Made by a program: the position numbers and the translations under genes | Part shown: piece by piece, positions 43,739-53,060 of the stretch | Layout: every line of letters starts with the position of its first letter | Position numbering within the stretch: the stretch's first letter is position 1 | NCBI GenBank assembly: GCA_017479885.1 | Contig: JAFVBR010000002.1 | Location: forward strand, 62,001 to 126,000 | Length of the DNA: 64,000 bases | Direction of reading: 5' to 3' | Source: Paludibacteraceae bacterium | GTDB lineage: Bacteria > Bacteroidota > Bacteroidia > Bacteroidales > Paludibacteraceae | Notes under the pieces: model-generated | Told to the model about the DNA's origin: nothing | The model's database searches: none | The model's input: the letters and a program-made list of their open reading frames with translations, nothing else

Positions 43739-45790
43739 TTAGCGGACTTGTGCTCCGAGGACGTTGTAGCGGATATTGTCGCGGATGATGTAGAGAACGC
43801 CGTTTTCAACGACCTTGCGGACATCAGTTGTCTTCAGAGTGAGATTCTCCACAGCTGTATTTTCAGGAGCCACGTTGGAGAAATACACATTATCAACGAA
43901 GAAGCTGCCGAAACTATAGTAGTTAATCCAGCCCATCTGTTTGATTTTCGAGAGGTCAAGCCCTGTGTAATCAATCACGACGGTGTTCCACTGGTCAGCC
44001 TTCAGTGCCGCACTTGTTTTATGATAAGGATTTTCTTCAGTCCCTTCGACAACAGGGTAAATCTCGATAGTACCTGCTTGAAGCGGATAGATGTCAACAT
44101 AGAGATAGTTGAATCCGGTTGCGTCGAACTGTGTGCCGAAAGTCCAACCTACCATACCATCGGTGAATCCGAAGTAGTAGAGGATGTTGTCGCCTTCAGC
44201 AAGCATACCTTCCGCCATTTGCGGACGATTCCACCAAGTGTCGTTCTTGTTGAAGTCGGCAGGCACGACAGGTGTGTAAGCATCGGAGAATATTGCCATA
44301 ACATTTTCAGCCTCTATTGCGGGCACAGGAGCCGGAGCGGGAGCCTGAGCAGTCTTGGCAGTGACAGCGACAGCTTCTGCCTTATTGTTCTTAACATCGT
44401 AAGCCACAACTGAGAATGAGTAGTCGGTATTGGGCAGCAGTCCTCCTACGACAGCCTTAACGACAGCCTCGGAAGCTCCACCGGCAGTAGCCACTTTCTC
44501 TTCACCAAGCATAACATCGAAGTTAACCAGTCCGCTGTTGTCTTTTGCAGAGAGAGAGAGAGTGACACTGAAGAATGAAGTCTCTGCAACTTCAACCTTT
44601 ACATCCGTAGGAATCTCATCGTCAACAATTTCTTTGGTAGTATAGAGATAGATATTGTCGAAATAGACCTCCTTTTTACCTCCGAAGCCATCAGCTTTCA
44701 GTTGACGAATGGTAGAAGCGTCAAAACCTGTGTAGTCGGTAAATGCAACATCAAACTGATTCCACTGCTGTCCTTTCACGGTAACGGGATTTACCTTTTC
44801 ACCGCCTATCCACACAGGACCGAAGTTGAACGTCATATCTGTTTCAGCCCAAACATCGAAGTGCATGTACTCCATGTGCATAACATTGAGTGAAGAGTTC
44901 TCAACATCAGCCAAGAGATGGATACCGAAGTAGTTGTTAGCATTGATTTTCATCAAGTTGTCTTCTCCGATTTTCTTTTCTTCAAAACCAGAGCCGCTAC
45001 CCCAGTCCTGCCATGAGAGTTCCACAGCGTTGCCCGGATTGTAGGCATCAGAGTAGAAGGAGAACACCTGCTCGGCAGGACGAGTGGGAGCAGGAGCGGC
45101 AACCTGCGGACCTTCAACATCGGTAGTAACTTTGACCAAGACATTGTTGTCAGACTCATTGCCGGCAGCGTCTTTAGCAGTGATGGTGAAGTTGTACTCT
45201 GTAGTGGGAGTCAGACCAGTGACAGTGATTTTCCCCTCTTTGGGAGCAAATGCGGCATCAATGCTTTTAGCCGCATCAACCACGCGGTATGAGGTAACGC
45301 CGATGTTGTCGGTAGCAGCAACAGCAATAACGGCAGCATTTCCTGACTTGCTAACGAGTTCTGCAGAAGTCATTACGGGTTTTTCGTTATCCTCAACGAC
45401 ATTGCATACACCCCATTCTATATCTTTGTATTCTCCGAAATTAACTTCACCCGGCATAAGCACATAGAGCGGAGTGTAGAGTTGTGGAGGAGTGGTGGAA
45501 GGGATGTCCACGGTGATGGTACGTTTGTCAGCCGACACCTCGTAATTACCGGGGCCATTGAGTTGGAGGTTGCCGCCGCTGGTAGAGCAGAACGAGCCTC
45601 CGAGACCAGCGAGGTCAACATCAGCTTCGATTTTGAGTTGGTACTGACTGTCAGTAATTTTCTGAGCTGTCAGATAGACAGTGTTGCTGCCACTTGTCAG
45701 AGGTTCGTGGCAATACTGCTTGGCACTTACCGTCAAAGTTCCCAACAACACCATTGCGCAAGTTAGCGCGAATAAAGAAATTTTCTTCAT
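43739..45790 (-). CDS. Secreted multi-domain protein with fibronectin type III-like repeats and C-terminal motif
   Basis: 683 residues: signal peptide (to about VSAK); an N-terminal beta domain with paired cysteines (QYCHEPL ... SFCSTSGG); a fibronectin-III-like domain (GKITVTGLTPTTEYNFTITAKDAAGN); a sandwich module (FSFYSDAYNPGNAVELSWQD) that recurs near 520 (MAIFSDAYTPVVP); another FN3 (GGLLPNTDYSFSVVAYD); and the shared tail DVRKVVENGVLYIIRDNIRYN. Twice-repeated SDAY modules look carbohydrate-binding. No catalytic site is seen. The leader carries a GTTTAACT motif, and it is followed by a strong terminator. Role: probably cell-surface glycan binding. Confidence 0.7.
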   Translation of the reverse strand: MKKISLFALTCAMVLLGTLTVSAKQYCHEPLTSGSNTVYLTAQKITDSQYQLKIEADVDLAGLGGSFCSTSGGNLQLNGPGNYEVSADKRTITVDIPSTTPPQLYTPLYVLMPGEVNFGEYKDIEWGVCNVVEDNEKPVMTSAELVSKSGNAAVIAVAATDNIGVTSYRVVDAAKSIDAAFAPKEGKITVTGLTPTTEYNFTITAKDAAGNESDNNVLVKVTTDVEGPQVAAPAPTRPAEQVFSFYSDAYNPGNAVELSWQDWGSGSGFEEKKIGEDNLMKINANNYFGIHLLADVENSSLNVMHMEYMHFDVWAETDMTFNFGPVWIGGEKVNPVTVKGQQWNQFDVAFTDYTGFDASTIRQLKADGFGGKKEVYFDNIYLYTTKEIVDDEIPTDVKVEVAETSFFSVTLSLSAKDNSGLVNFDVMLGEEKVATAGGASEAVVKAVVGGLLPNTDYSFSVVAYDVKNNKAEAVAVTAKTAQAPAPAPVPAIEAENVMAIFSDAYTPVVPADFNKNDTWWNRPQMAEGMLAEGDNILYYFGFTDGMVGWTFGTQFDATGFNYLYVDIYPLQAGTIEIYPVVEGTEENPYHKTSAALKADQWNTVVIDYTGLDLSKIKQMGWINYYSFGSFFVDNVYFSNVAPENTAVENLTLKTTDVRKVVENGVLYIIRDNIRYNVLGAQVR

Positions 45791-45933
45791 GATAATTGTT
45801 TTTTAGTTAAACTTATTGTTGATTGTGATAGTTAGTTTTTATTTATAAATATTGATATGCAAAATTGATGATATTTGTTAAATCCCGCAACCAGCGGAAA
45901 TATGTTATATATATCATATATTACATGCGTACA

Positions 45934-46524
45934 TCATTTGATTTCCATTCCTGTAGCAGTATATTTTCTGTCACCGTTCAGGATGAACATTGTGCCGTTT
46001 TCAATCAGTTTCTGCGCGCTGCCGGTTGTTTTAACATTCTCCACTGCACTGTTGACCACCATGTCGATTTCCTCCTCATCGCAGGTAGTGCCTACTACGT
46101 AGTATATACGTTTGGTAAAGAGCACATGCAGTGCGTACGCCATCTTCACAAGGAATGTGATAGAGTCGCCTTCGTTGTAGCCGGTCAGAGTATGGGTGGC
46201 AGTACGGGTATTGGGATTCCAGTTCTGCATAGGGAAATCACCGCCAATCAGCTGTCCGTCCTTGTCGAACATAAACATGTAAGGAGCAGTAAGACCAACA
46301 AAATCATCCTGAAAAGTGACACTGATCTCAACTCCGACCACTGTAGTACGGATTGACCAGTCGTAACCGAGAGGCAGCTCTGTCGCAGCCGCATTATCAT
46401 GCTCGGTGTAATAGGGGTCCACATTGTTGCTGTGACCTGTGCATGCCGCAAGGGCAGAATAACGATTTACTGTCAGCAAGATACATAGTATCGACATTGA
46501 CACAAGCAAAGTTGATGTTTTCAT
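45934..46524 (-). CDS. Secreted 196-aa protein with C-terminal motif
   Basis: The start at 46,524 is chosen because a signal peptide (MKTSTLLVSMSILCILLTV) begins there; a longer frame runs from 46,557. The mature part is a single beta-rich domain (VGVEISVTFQDDFVGLTAPYMFMFDKDG ... TATHTLTGYNEGDSITFLVKMAYA) of no recognised family, followed by a variant of the shared tail (AQKLIENGTMFILNGDRKYT). It stands just downstream of the PUL 2 phosphorylase gene (44 bp) and could be its last member, a small surface binding protein. Confidence 0.65.
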   Translation of the reverse strand: MKTSTLLVSMSILCILLTVNRYSALAACTGHSNNVDPYYTEHDNAAATELPLGYDWSIRTTVVGVEISVTFQDDFVGLTAPYMFMFDKDGQLIGGDFPMQNWNPNTRTATHTLTGYNEGDSITFLVKMAYALHVLFTKRIYYVVGTTCDEEEIDMVVNSAVENVKTTGSAQKLIENGTMFILNGDRKYTATGMEIK

Positions 46525-46568
46525 GACAACTTTTGATTTACAAATATAGTTAAACATTATGCTATGCG

Positions 46569-49500
46569 TTACAGCCTTACTGTTATCCGTCTTACGTATC
46601 CGTCGCGTGCAAACACGTGTTCCGACATCTGCCTGTCCATCACTGTATACTGTGACCTTATCTTCCCATCCTGCGTTTCGACAATCATTCCTTTCTCATC
46701 GTTATTCTCATATACCACCATAGTGTTGCAATATGTGAACCTCAACTCGCCATCCTTAAAGTCGGCTTCGGTGAGCAACTGCGGGCAGAAGGATATTTGC
46801 CCGTTCTCCACAGACACACCCAGTTCGAAGAACCGGTTAAGTATATCCTCTTTCACCTGCCCCGTCATGCCCGGTTGCTGTACTCCGGCCATACCCGGAG
46901 TGTGAGAATACGGGTCAAAGGGGAAAGAGCCGTATTCTTGCGGCTGCTTGTGCGAACCTATGCCCTCACGGATGGCTTGATAGTGCTTCTTCAAACGTGG
47001 AAGCGCCTCCGGTGACCGGCACGACATTATGTTTTCACCCACAGCCAGAAGCAACTTGCTAACCATGTGCCAATAGATACACCCAAGACCCTCGTATTTA
47101 TAGAAGGTACCGCTGCGGCCTGTGAAGGCATGATGGTTAAAGATGCTCTCGTACAAATCGCAAAGAGACGCTGTCTCTACAGTTGAAAGTTGAAAGTTGA
47201 AAGTTGAGAGAGCCTTCTCAAGAAAACTTGCATTGCGGAAACCGGCATTGAAATGCAGACCGCCGTCACGGTCTTCAATTATGATATTCTGACCTTGTAT
47301 GGCAAGCAGTTTCTTCACGACAGGCAGATCTTTCGCCTCTTCAGGCAGATTGTTCAGTTCGAGGAACGACTTTCTGCGTCTGTCAGGATAGAGCATGTAG
47401 CTTCGCTGGTCTTCGCGATAGAGGTCGGATTGGCGCATTGCATCCAGCAGGTCTGCCGCCTCTTCAGCAGTAAGAAGACCTGAACTAAGCACTGCCACCT
47501 GACCTTCGAGCATCTTGTAGAGCCGCGTAATCTGTACGTCACCTTCTGTGAACTTAGTCAGATTGTAGGCATGGTACAGACCGTCTTCACGACGATTCTT
47601 GCGGATGGAGTCATCGATTATTTGCAAAGCAGCATGCAGGAAGTCCTGTATGTCATTCCTGGACATGACAACCATGGTTCCGCTCAGTCCCTGATAGGCT
47701 TTTTCACGGTAGTGTTCACCAGCCATGCCCACTGAGTCGATGAACTGACGGCGGATAGCGGCAGAAGTATCTGAAGGGGTAGTTGCGGGGGCACTTTGAG
47801 AGCCATAACATGTTATGGCTCTACAGATAGCGGAGAGCAGTTCTGCCGTTTCCTTGCCTATCTGCACATCGCCCGTTATGAGTTTCTGCAAGAAGGCAAC
47901 ATAACGGCGCATATAGCAGAGAGTTACCATAGAAGCGCCATAACCTACAAGCGCATTGTTGGCATCGTTCCACTCGGGCCGGAGAGTGTTCATCCATATA
48001 CCTGCTTCGGGCACGAAATTACTCAGTTTGGCAAGCAGTGTAATCAGCAGTTTATCCGCCATTGTGGTAAGAAACACCTCATTCTGCTTGTCAAGCACCA
48101 GACGTGCGTCCTGACCATAGTCGGGAATAAGCGCATTGACGCGCTTATGCAGTTCGTCGTCGAAACGGATGGTGTTCTTGGGGTCGGCGACTATCTCGTT
48201 GTACGACTTGAAGCGGTAGGGCACATTGGCAAAAGCAAACAGTTTTTGGTTCAACATTTCACACAATGATTCAGGGTCGTGCTGCCAACTCAGTTCAAGC
48301 AGTTTCAGCAGATAGATAATCTGATGGTCGCCCCAATACCCGATGTTGGACCACGGGTTCTCCGGTTCAATCACCTCCCAGTCGATACCTTCGGACGTAA
48401 CCTTGTAAGGGTTGTATCCGTCCGCAGTGGTGGCATTAAGGAACTTGGCGATAATGCCGTTCACATATCCGGGATAAGAGACTGAAAGCGCTTCCCAGTT
48501 CTGGAATATATCACGCCAGTTGCCCTGATACGACACAATAGGTCTGCCATTGTCATCCTGTACACGGATGTTGAAGAGGTTCCACGGACGTGAGGGGTCT
48601 CCGTGTCTGCGTCCGAAAGTGATAGGCAGATATTCCATCAGCAGACGTGTCAGCTGAGGGTCATTTTCCTTCCCTACAAGTTGCTCCAACCGGCTACGGT
48701 TGATTGTTTCAGGCAGTGAACAGAGAAAAGTCCCATGCCGCTTGTAAACACCTCGGTTGAAGGTCAGTATATGGCAGCGGAACGAGGCTCCGTCTATATT
48801 ATAGTTGTCAAGATAATAACCGCCCCGCATGGTATTGAACAGCGTATTGGCAAAATGGCGGGCATCATTGTGTTCGTCACCCGTATGCTGTATGCCGTCA
48901 TTCTGTCCCACTATCCGTTTCAACGTCTCCGTACTGTCAGCTATGGCTTTTTCTATTGTTTCGGCAGCATTCTCCTGCTCCGAAAATTTTATCAATTCGC
49001 GCACCTGAACCGCATCTTTACCCGTATCCGCAACGAAATACCAGGTCTTGGATACTTGGGTCGGAAGGGTGAACATTGAGTGGACGAATATCGCTCCCCG
49101 CACACCTTTAGCCTCTTCTTCCTGATATACAGCCATTCCCTTTCTGAAGGCATCGAGTTGGCGGCTACTCACCATATATTCCGCACCTGTCAAACCTACA
49201 CAACAGACGGTATTGCAGCGTAGCGACTCGCTTGGCTCTGCCCTGTCAACAAGGATAGCCTCCATGCGGAAGAGAACCATATTGCCTGCGAGTTCGGTCT
49301 TCTTGTAGCCGTCCACCAAGGTGGAGAATTCGTTTTGTGTCTTGCGCTCCACACCTGCGGGCAGTACATTCTGCAAGCCGTCAAGAAACTCAACATCCAG
49401 ACATTGGTTTCCCACGTTATCCAGCGTTGCACGGCGCACCCAGCCGAATCTGCCTGCAGGCGCCCACATGTAAGAGAAACGCAATCCCAATGTACGATTA

Positions 49501-49916
49501 AGTTCGGAGAAAATAATCTTGTTGCCGACAACAGACTTTGCGATGCTACGTTCTATTTCGTACACTCCTGCCTGATGCTCACTGAACGGCTCCCACAGCC
49601 AAACCGCTGATTCATCGGTTTGGTTGTTCACACGGAATATCGTCTTCGGTCCGGTCTGCTCGTATTGCTCGGTAATCTTGTCATCGGTGTAGTAAGGGAA
49701 CAGAGCCTTCTCAGGCGACTGCCGTCCTGCGGTCAGTCCTCCGGTTGATGCAAGATACATCCAGAGGTCGGTATCGCTGGCAAGAGATATGAAGAAAGGC
49801 TGCATACTGTCGTAGTTGCAGATCTCGTAATACTGCTCGCCTTGTATCTCTACAAACCGTCCTGAAGGCTGCTGTCTGTTGCCTCTGATTATATTGTTTC
49901 CTGAATATAAAGCCAT
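46569..49916 (-). CDS. Probable beta-1,3-oligoglucan phosphorylase (GH149-like)
   Basis: A 1115-residue cytoplasmic protein (no signal peptide). Length and layout (beta-sandwich, then an alpha/alpha barrel with GNWRDIFQNWEALSVSYP, GIDWEVIEPENPWSNIGYWGD and ECNDANNALVGYG-type loops, here RPEWNDANNALVGYG) fit the GH94-related family GH149, which phosphorolyses beta-1,3-gluco-oligosaccharides to glucose-1-phosphate. Context agrees: it follows a GPH sugar symporter and lies in a GH16/GH128 locus. Odd: two palindromic repeats sit in frame inside the gene. One gives ITCYGSQS (47,799-47,822); the other adds STFNFQLSTVETAS (47,164-47,210). Both fall where insertions may be tolerated. The family call is from memory of motifs and needs a profile check. 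Confidence 0.65.
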   Translation of the reverse strand: MALYSGNNIIRGNRQQPSGRFVEIQGEQYYEICNYDSMQPFFISLASDTDLWMYLASTGGLTAGRQSPEKALFPYYTDDKITEQYEQTGPKTIFRVNNQTDESAVWLWEPFSEHQAGVYEIERSIAKSVVGNKIIFSELNRTLGLRFSYMWAPAGRFGWVRRATLDNVGNQCLDVEFLDGLQNVLPAGVERKTQNEFSTLVDGYKKTELAGNMVLFRMEAILVDRAEPSESLRCNTVCCVGLTGAEYMVSSRQLDAFRKGMAVYQEEEAKGVRGAIFVHSMFTLPTQVSKTWYFVADTGKDAVQVRELIKFSEQENAAETIEKAIADSTETLKRIVGQNDGIQHTGDEHNDARHFANTLFNTMRGGYYLDNYNIDGASFRCHILTFNRGVYKRHGTFLCSLPETINRSRLEQLVGKENDPQLTRLLMEYLPITFGRRHGDPSRPWNLFNIRVQDDNGRPIVSYQGNWRDIFQNWEALSVSYPGYVNGIIAKFLNATTADGYNPYKVTSEGIDWEVIEPENPWSNIGYWGDHQIIYLLKLLELSWQHDPESLCEMLNQKLFAFANVPYRFKSYNEIVADPKNTIRFDDELHKRVNALIPDYGQDARLVLDKQNEVFLTTMADKLLITLLAKLSNFVPEAGIWMNTLRPEWNDANNALVGYGASMVTLCYMRRYVAFLQKLITGDVQIGKETAELLSAICRAITCYGSQSAPATTPSDTSAAIRRQFIDSVGMAGEHYREKAYQGLSGTMVVMSRNDIQDFLHAALQIIDDSIRKNRREDGLYHAYNLTKFTEGDVQITRLYKMLEGQVAVLSSGLLTAEEAADLLDAMRQSDLYREDQRSYMLYPDRRRKSFLELNNLPEEAKDLPVVKKLLAIQGQNIIIEDRDGGLHFNAGFRNASFLEKALSTFNFQLSTVETASLCDLYESIFNHHAFTGRSGTFYKYEGLGCIYWHMVSKLLLAVGENIMSCRSPEALPRLKKHYQAIREGIGSHKQPQEYGSFPFDPYSHTPGMAGVQQPGMTGQVKEDILNRFFELGVSVENGQISFCPQLLTEADFKDGELRFTYCNTMVVYENNDEKGMIVETQDGKIRSQYTVMDRQMSEHVFARDGYVRRITVRL
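47164..47210. repeat. REP-like half palindrome plus heptamer repeats inside the phosphorylase gene
   Basis: AGAGAC-gct-GTCTCT (47,164-47,178), ending in TCTCTAC as the intergenic REPs do, followed by four 7-bp units of TTGAAAG (47,183-47,210, last one TTGAGAG). The reading frame stays open through it. Confidence 0.75.
47799..47822. repeat. 24-bp perfect palindrome inside the phosphorylase gene
   Basis: Half-site AGAGCCATAACA plus its reverse complement, followed by AC, so the right arm reads CTCTAC like the REPs at 37,941 and 38,760. It is in frame. Confidence 0.75.
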
Positions 49917-49944
49917 ATTGTGCGGTATATATATTATTCTCTCA

Positions 49945-51384
49945 TTATTCTCTCATTTCGTCCAGTTCCTGCTTCATCTGCGCCATAGTCTTGTTGTCAA
50001 GATTATAGAACAGCAGGAAAATTGCACACGATGCATACAGCACACCCGGCACTATTCCGAACAGCCAGTGTATGCTACTCATGATAGCCGGTGTGCTTTG
50101 TATCTCTGTCATCGTCATCACCTCGGCATTATAACCTACTGCCGACATGATAGCTCCAAAGACGGCGGCACCTATCGACCAACCAATCTTCTGTGCAAAT
50201 ACAGCAGCAGACAGACACAAGCCCGTAGTACGGCGTTGGAACTTCCATTCGCCATAATCGGCAGCATCAGCAAGCATAGTCCACAACAGCGATATAGCCG
50301 GTGCATACGCTATCTTGCCAAGGCAGTTGAATACATTGACAAGCACGAAATTGGTGCCTGCAAAATACAGCAGGCAGAAGAAGAAGCCGGAAAGGAGAGA
50401 ACAAACGATATACAACTGCTTGGCTCCGAACCGCTTCACAAGGGGTTTAGTGAGCGGGATGGCAATAATCAGTGCAATCGTACCGAACAGATTGAACAGT
50501 TGCGCCTTCGACTCTGCACTGAGGTAATACTTGAAATAATATGTGGCAGAGATATTCTGAATGGCAAACATAATGAACGACACTATACCGACCAATGTCA
50601 GCACCACCCACGGACGGTTCTTGAACAGGTATTTGAGGTCGCGCCCAAGGTGTGTATCCTGACGCTTTGGCGGCTGCACACGCTCCTTGGTAGTAAAGAA
50701 CGTAATGAGGAAAAGCACTACACCTATGCATCCGAAAATGCCTACAAGGTAACGGAATCCTACGATATACGATGATTTTACAAGTGCGGCATTCTCTGCA
50801 CTCATCTCCATAAACGCTTTACGTTCTGCATCTCCTGCCATTACCGAGTAATCCATACCGGTAGCATGCGAACCAAGGTAATAGACGATATACAGTGCGA
50901 GACCTGATACTATGAGCTGTCCTATGTTGGCAGCAACGAAACGATAGGAGTTGAGACCTGCGCGCTCGATAGAATCATCTGTCATTACCGCTCCCAGCGA
51001 TGAATACGGAATATTAACTATCGCATATATCACCCTTAGACAAATGAACATAGGCAGTATGTAACCGATAAGCGCATCTCCCTGCAGGTTTGGTCCGTAG
51101 AAGGCAAGAAAGGCGAACAACGCAAACGGTACACACCCGAACAACAGGAAAGGACGGAACTTGCCCCAACGGGTGCTGGTGCGGTCGGACCAGATGCCTA
51201 CCACTGGGTCCATGACGGCATCCATAATGGTGCCGAGAATGGCTATTGTGGTTGACCATGCAGGACTGATACCGAGAATATCGGTATAATAGAATATCAG
51301 CCAGAAATTCACCATGTCCCACACAAAGTGCGACGCAGTATCACCGAGACTGTAACCGAGTTTTTCTTTAATTGAAAGTTTCAT
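49945..51384 (-). CDS. GPH-family (MelB-like) oligosaccharide:cation symporter
   Basis: 479 residues with about 12 membrane spans. Family marks: an N-terminal GYSLGDTASHFVWDMVNFWLIFYYTD, the loop DAVMDPVVGIWSDRTSTRWGKFRPF (cation and sugar site in MelB-type carriers), and the middle-loop/second-half pair around TTGLCLSAAVFAQKIGWSIG. It imports sugars with Na+ or H+. Encoded 28 bp before the probable GH149 phosphorylase, it would bring short beta-1,3-glucans into the cytoplasm for phosphorolysis. Confidence 0.92.
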   Translation of the reverse strand: MKLSIKEKLGYSLGDTASHFVWDMVNFWLIFYYTDILGISPAWSTTIAILGTIMDAVMDPVVGIWSDRTSTRWGKFRPFLLFGCVPFALFAFLAFYGPNLQGDALIGYILPMFICLRVIYAIVNIPYSSLGAVMTDDSIERAGLNSYRFVAANIGQLIVSGLALYIVYYLGSHATGMDYSVMAGDAERKAFMEMSAENAALVKSSYIVGFRYLVGIFGCIGVVLFLITFFTTKERVQPPKRQDTHLGRDLKYLFKNRPWVVLTLVGIVSFIMFAIQNISATYYFKYYLSAESKAQLFNLFGTIALIIAIPLTKPLVKRFGAKQLYIVCSLLSGFFFCLLYFAGTNFVLVNVFNCLGKIAYAPAISLLWTMLADAADYGEWKFQRRTTGLCLSAAVFAQKIGWSIGAAVFGAIMSAVGYNAEVMTMTEIQSTPAIMSSIHWLFGIVPGVLYASCAIFLLFYNLDNKTMAQMKQELDEMRE

Positions 51385-51431
51385 ATGTATATCTTATTTA
51401 ATGTCACAACTTATAATTATCTTTCATTCAG

Positions 51432-51468
51432 AGTGCGAAACTTGACGAAATAGGCGAAATAAACGAAT
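51432..51468 (+). repeat. 37-bp inverted repeat, left end of the GxxExxY unit
   Basis: Runs AGTGCGAAA, then ACGAAA, GCGAAATA and ACGAAT at fixed spacing. It matches the reverse complement of 51,971-52,007 in 30 of 37 positions. Confidence 0.75.
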
Positions 51469-51512
51469 ATCAGTTTCTTTCATATTTTGCATTTTCCTAC
51501 TTGAATCAAACT

Positions 51513-51896
51513 TCATTTCGTAACAAAGAGTCTTCGTTCGTATTCCAATCCGTCATTTTGACCAAAATTTATAAGAAGTCCTAACCTCATGTTTGCAGCT
51601 TTTAAGTAGTTATGCGTCTGTGCACGGTGAAAATCATCCAATTCTTGAACTGCCTTCAACTCCACAACAATCTTATCATAACAAATAAAATCAGGTTTGA
51701 ATGTCTTGTTTAATATATATTCACCGTACAATATCTTCAATTCCGGCTCCCTAACAAAAGGAATGTTTCTTTTCGAGAGTTCTATCTCCAATGCCTCCTG
51801 ATACACAACTTCTACGAAACCACACCCAAGTTCTTTGTACACTTGCATTGCTGCCCCTATAATTTCATAACTCTCTTTACTATATATCCATTCCAT
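51513..51896 (-). CDS. GxxExxY protein (PD-(D/E)XK-like)
   Basis: 127 residues. The naming motif is in GCGFVEVVYQEAL (Gly27-x-x-Glu-x-x-Tyr region), and the C-terminal half has KPDFICYDKIVVELKAV, a PD...E-x-K arrangement typical of the PD-(D/E)XK nuclease fold. The family is widespread, scattered and of unknown function. Here the gene interrupts a sugar-use locus between the GH16 genes and the GPH symporter, and is bracketed by 37-bp inverted repeats, which suggests that it arrived as a small mobile unit rather than being part of the pathway. Confidence 0.9.
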   Translation of the reverse strand: MEWIYSKESYEIIGAAMQVYKELGCGFVEVVYQEALEIELSKRNIPFVREPELKILYGEYILNKTFKPDFICYDKIVVELKAVQELDDFHRAQTHNYLKAANMRLGLLINFGQNDGLEYERRLFVTK

Positions 51897-51970
51897 ACTA
51901 CATCTAATTACGTTTTATCATTCATGTGTAAAATCTATAGAATCTGACATAACCAACAAAAAAATAATTG

Positions 51971-52007
51971 ATTCGTATATTTCGCATTTTTCGTTTGATT
52001 TCGCACT
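51971..52007 (-). repeat. 37-bp inverted repeat, right end of the GxxExxY unit
   Basis: Reverse complement reads AGTGCGAAA, ACGAAA, GCGAAATA, ACGAAT with the spacing of the left copy (30 of 37 identical). The two copies enclose about 500 bp containing just the GxxExxY gene. Confidence 0.75.
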
Positions 52008-52035
52008 TAAAATATCCTATTCTTCGCCGTTCTTA

Positions 52036-53025
52036 CTACAGACTATAAACACGTATGTAGTCCACGTACATCTTCACGGGTGTGCCGTCGGAGGGGAGGG
52101 CGGTGACGCGCTGGAACGAGGGGTCGTCAGCAGTTATCAGTTCAGGGTATTTTTCCCGGGCGGGCATACCGGGGAAGAATCCGCCTACAGAGAGGTTGAG
52201 CACCAGATAGAACGGATGATTGAAATAATGCCCGGGCTCATTAACTTCCTTGTTTCTCAGCGACAACTCAAAATAGGGTTCTGCCTCAGGGAACACGCTT
52301 CCGGTTTCCGACCTCTGACCCTCATCCAAATCCAGATACATGGCAAGTGAATCTTCCGTCCAGATGACAGTGAACAAGTGAAAACTGCCCTGCACAGGAT
52401 AGTCGGCAGTCATGACTCCTGCAGTGTTGGGGTACATGCCGTTGTTGAACGACTCTCCCCAGTGGGCGGCACCGTTGAAATATCGGTCTTGGATGCCGGC
52501 CTTTATGCCGTCGGAGTGCCCCATCTCGCAGATATCTATCTCGCCGCAACGCGGCCACACCACCCTGCCCTCAGCTTCAAGTTCTGCGATGCGTGAGTCC
52601 ACATCGTCGTTGTCACCGAGGTCAGTAGCGAGGTTGTTGCCCAGCATCCAGAATGCAGGCCACAGACCGTCCTGAGTCTGTGGAAAGGCGATACGAGCCT
52701 CTATCTTGCCGTAACAAACCGTCACTTTGTCCTGCGTATTGACGCGTGCCGAGGTGCAGGGACGATTCCTGTAGTCCTCACGTCGTGCTGTGAGCACAAG
52801 GCAACTCTCGCCTGTCTCAGGATGCCGCTCAATGGTGGCATTGTTTGGTGAGTAGTACTGCAGCTCGGCATTGCCGCCGCCACGGGCGTTGTCCTCAGCG
52901 TTCCAGTACTCGTAATTGAGACTGTCGCCGTCGAAGTTGTCCTCCCACACCAGTTTCCACTGCGTTTTCGGCTGGCATGAGAGCATCAGCAGGGGCAAGA
53001 TAGCAAGAATATAGCGTCGTATCAT
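52036..53025 (-). CDS. GH16 endo-beta-glucanase (laminarinase-like), lipoprotein
   Basis: 329 residues: lipobox LLMLSCQ, then a single GH16 jelly roll. The catalytic GEIDICEMG lies at 161-169 (Glu162 nucleophile, Asp164, Glu167 acid/base), the E-x-D-x-x-E form of laminarinases, and LWPAFWML precedes it. It cuts internal beta-1,3- or beta-1,3/1,4-glucan bonds. Being lipid-anchored it acts at the surface or periplasm. It is the third GH16 enzyme of PUL 2 in gene order, 35 bp after the previous one. Confidence 0.94.
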   Translation of the reverse strand: MIRRYILAILPLLMLSCQPKTQWKLVWEDNFDGDSLNYEYWNAEDNARGGGNAELQYYSPNNATIERHPETGESCLVLTARREDYRNRPCTSARVNTQDKVTVCYGKIEARIAFPQTQDGLWPAFWMLGNNLATDLGDNDDVDSRIAELEAEGRVVWPRCGEIDICEMGHSDGIKAGIQDRYFNGAAHWGESFNNGMYPNTAGVMTADYPVQGSFHLFTVIWTEDSLAMYLDLDEGQRSETGSVFPEAEPYFELSLRNKEVNEPGHYFNHPFYLVLNLSVGGFFPGMPAREKYPELITADDPSFQRVTALPSDGTPVKMYVDYIRVYSL

Positions 53026-53060
53026 AAGTTCTGCGATAAGTGATAATTAGTGATGAGTAA

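Noticed and set aside
49879..50775. 298-aa plus-strand ORF opposite the GPH symporter
   Set aside because: Low-complexity, Gln/His-rich antisense shadow; the opposite strand encodes a full 12-span transporter.
51432..52007. GxxExxY gene as a member of the glucan pathway
   Set aside because: No sugar-related domain, and inverted repeats bracket it; passenger status is more likely.
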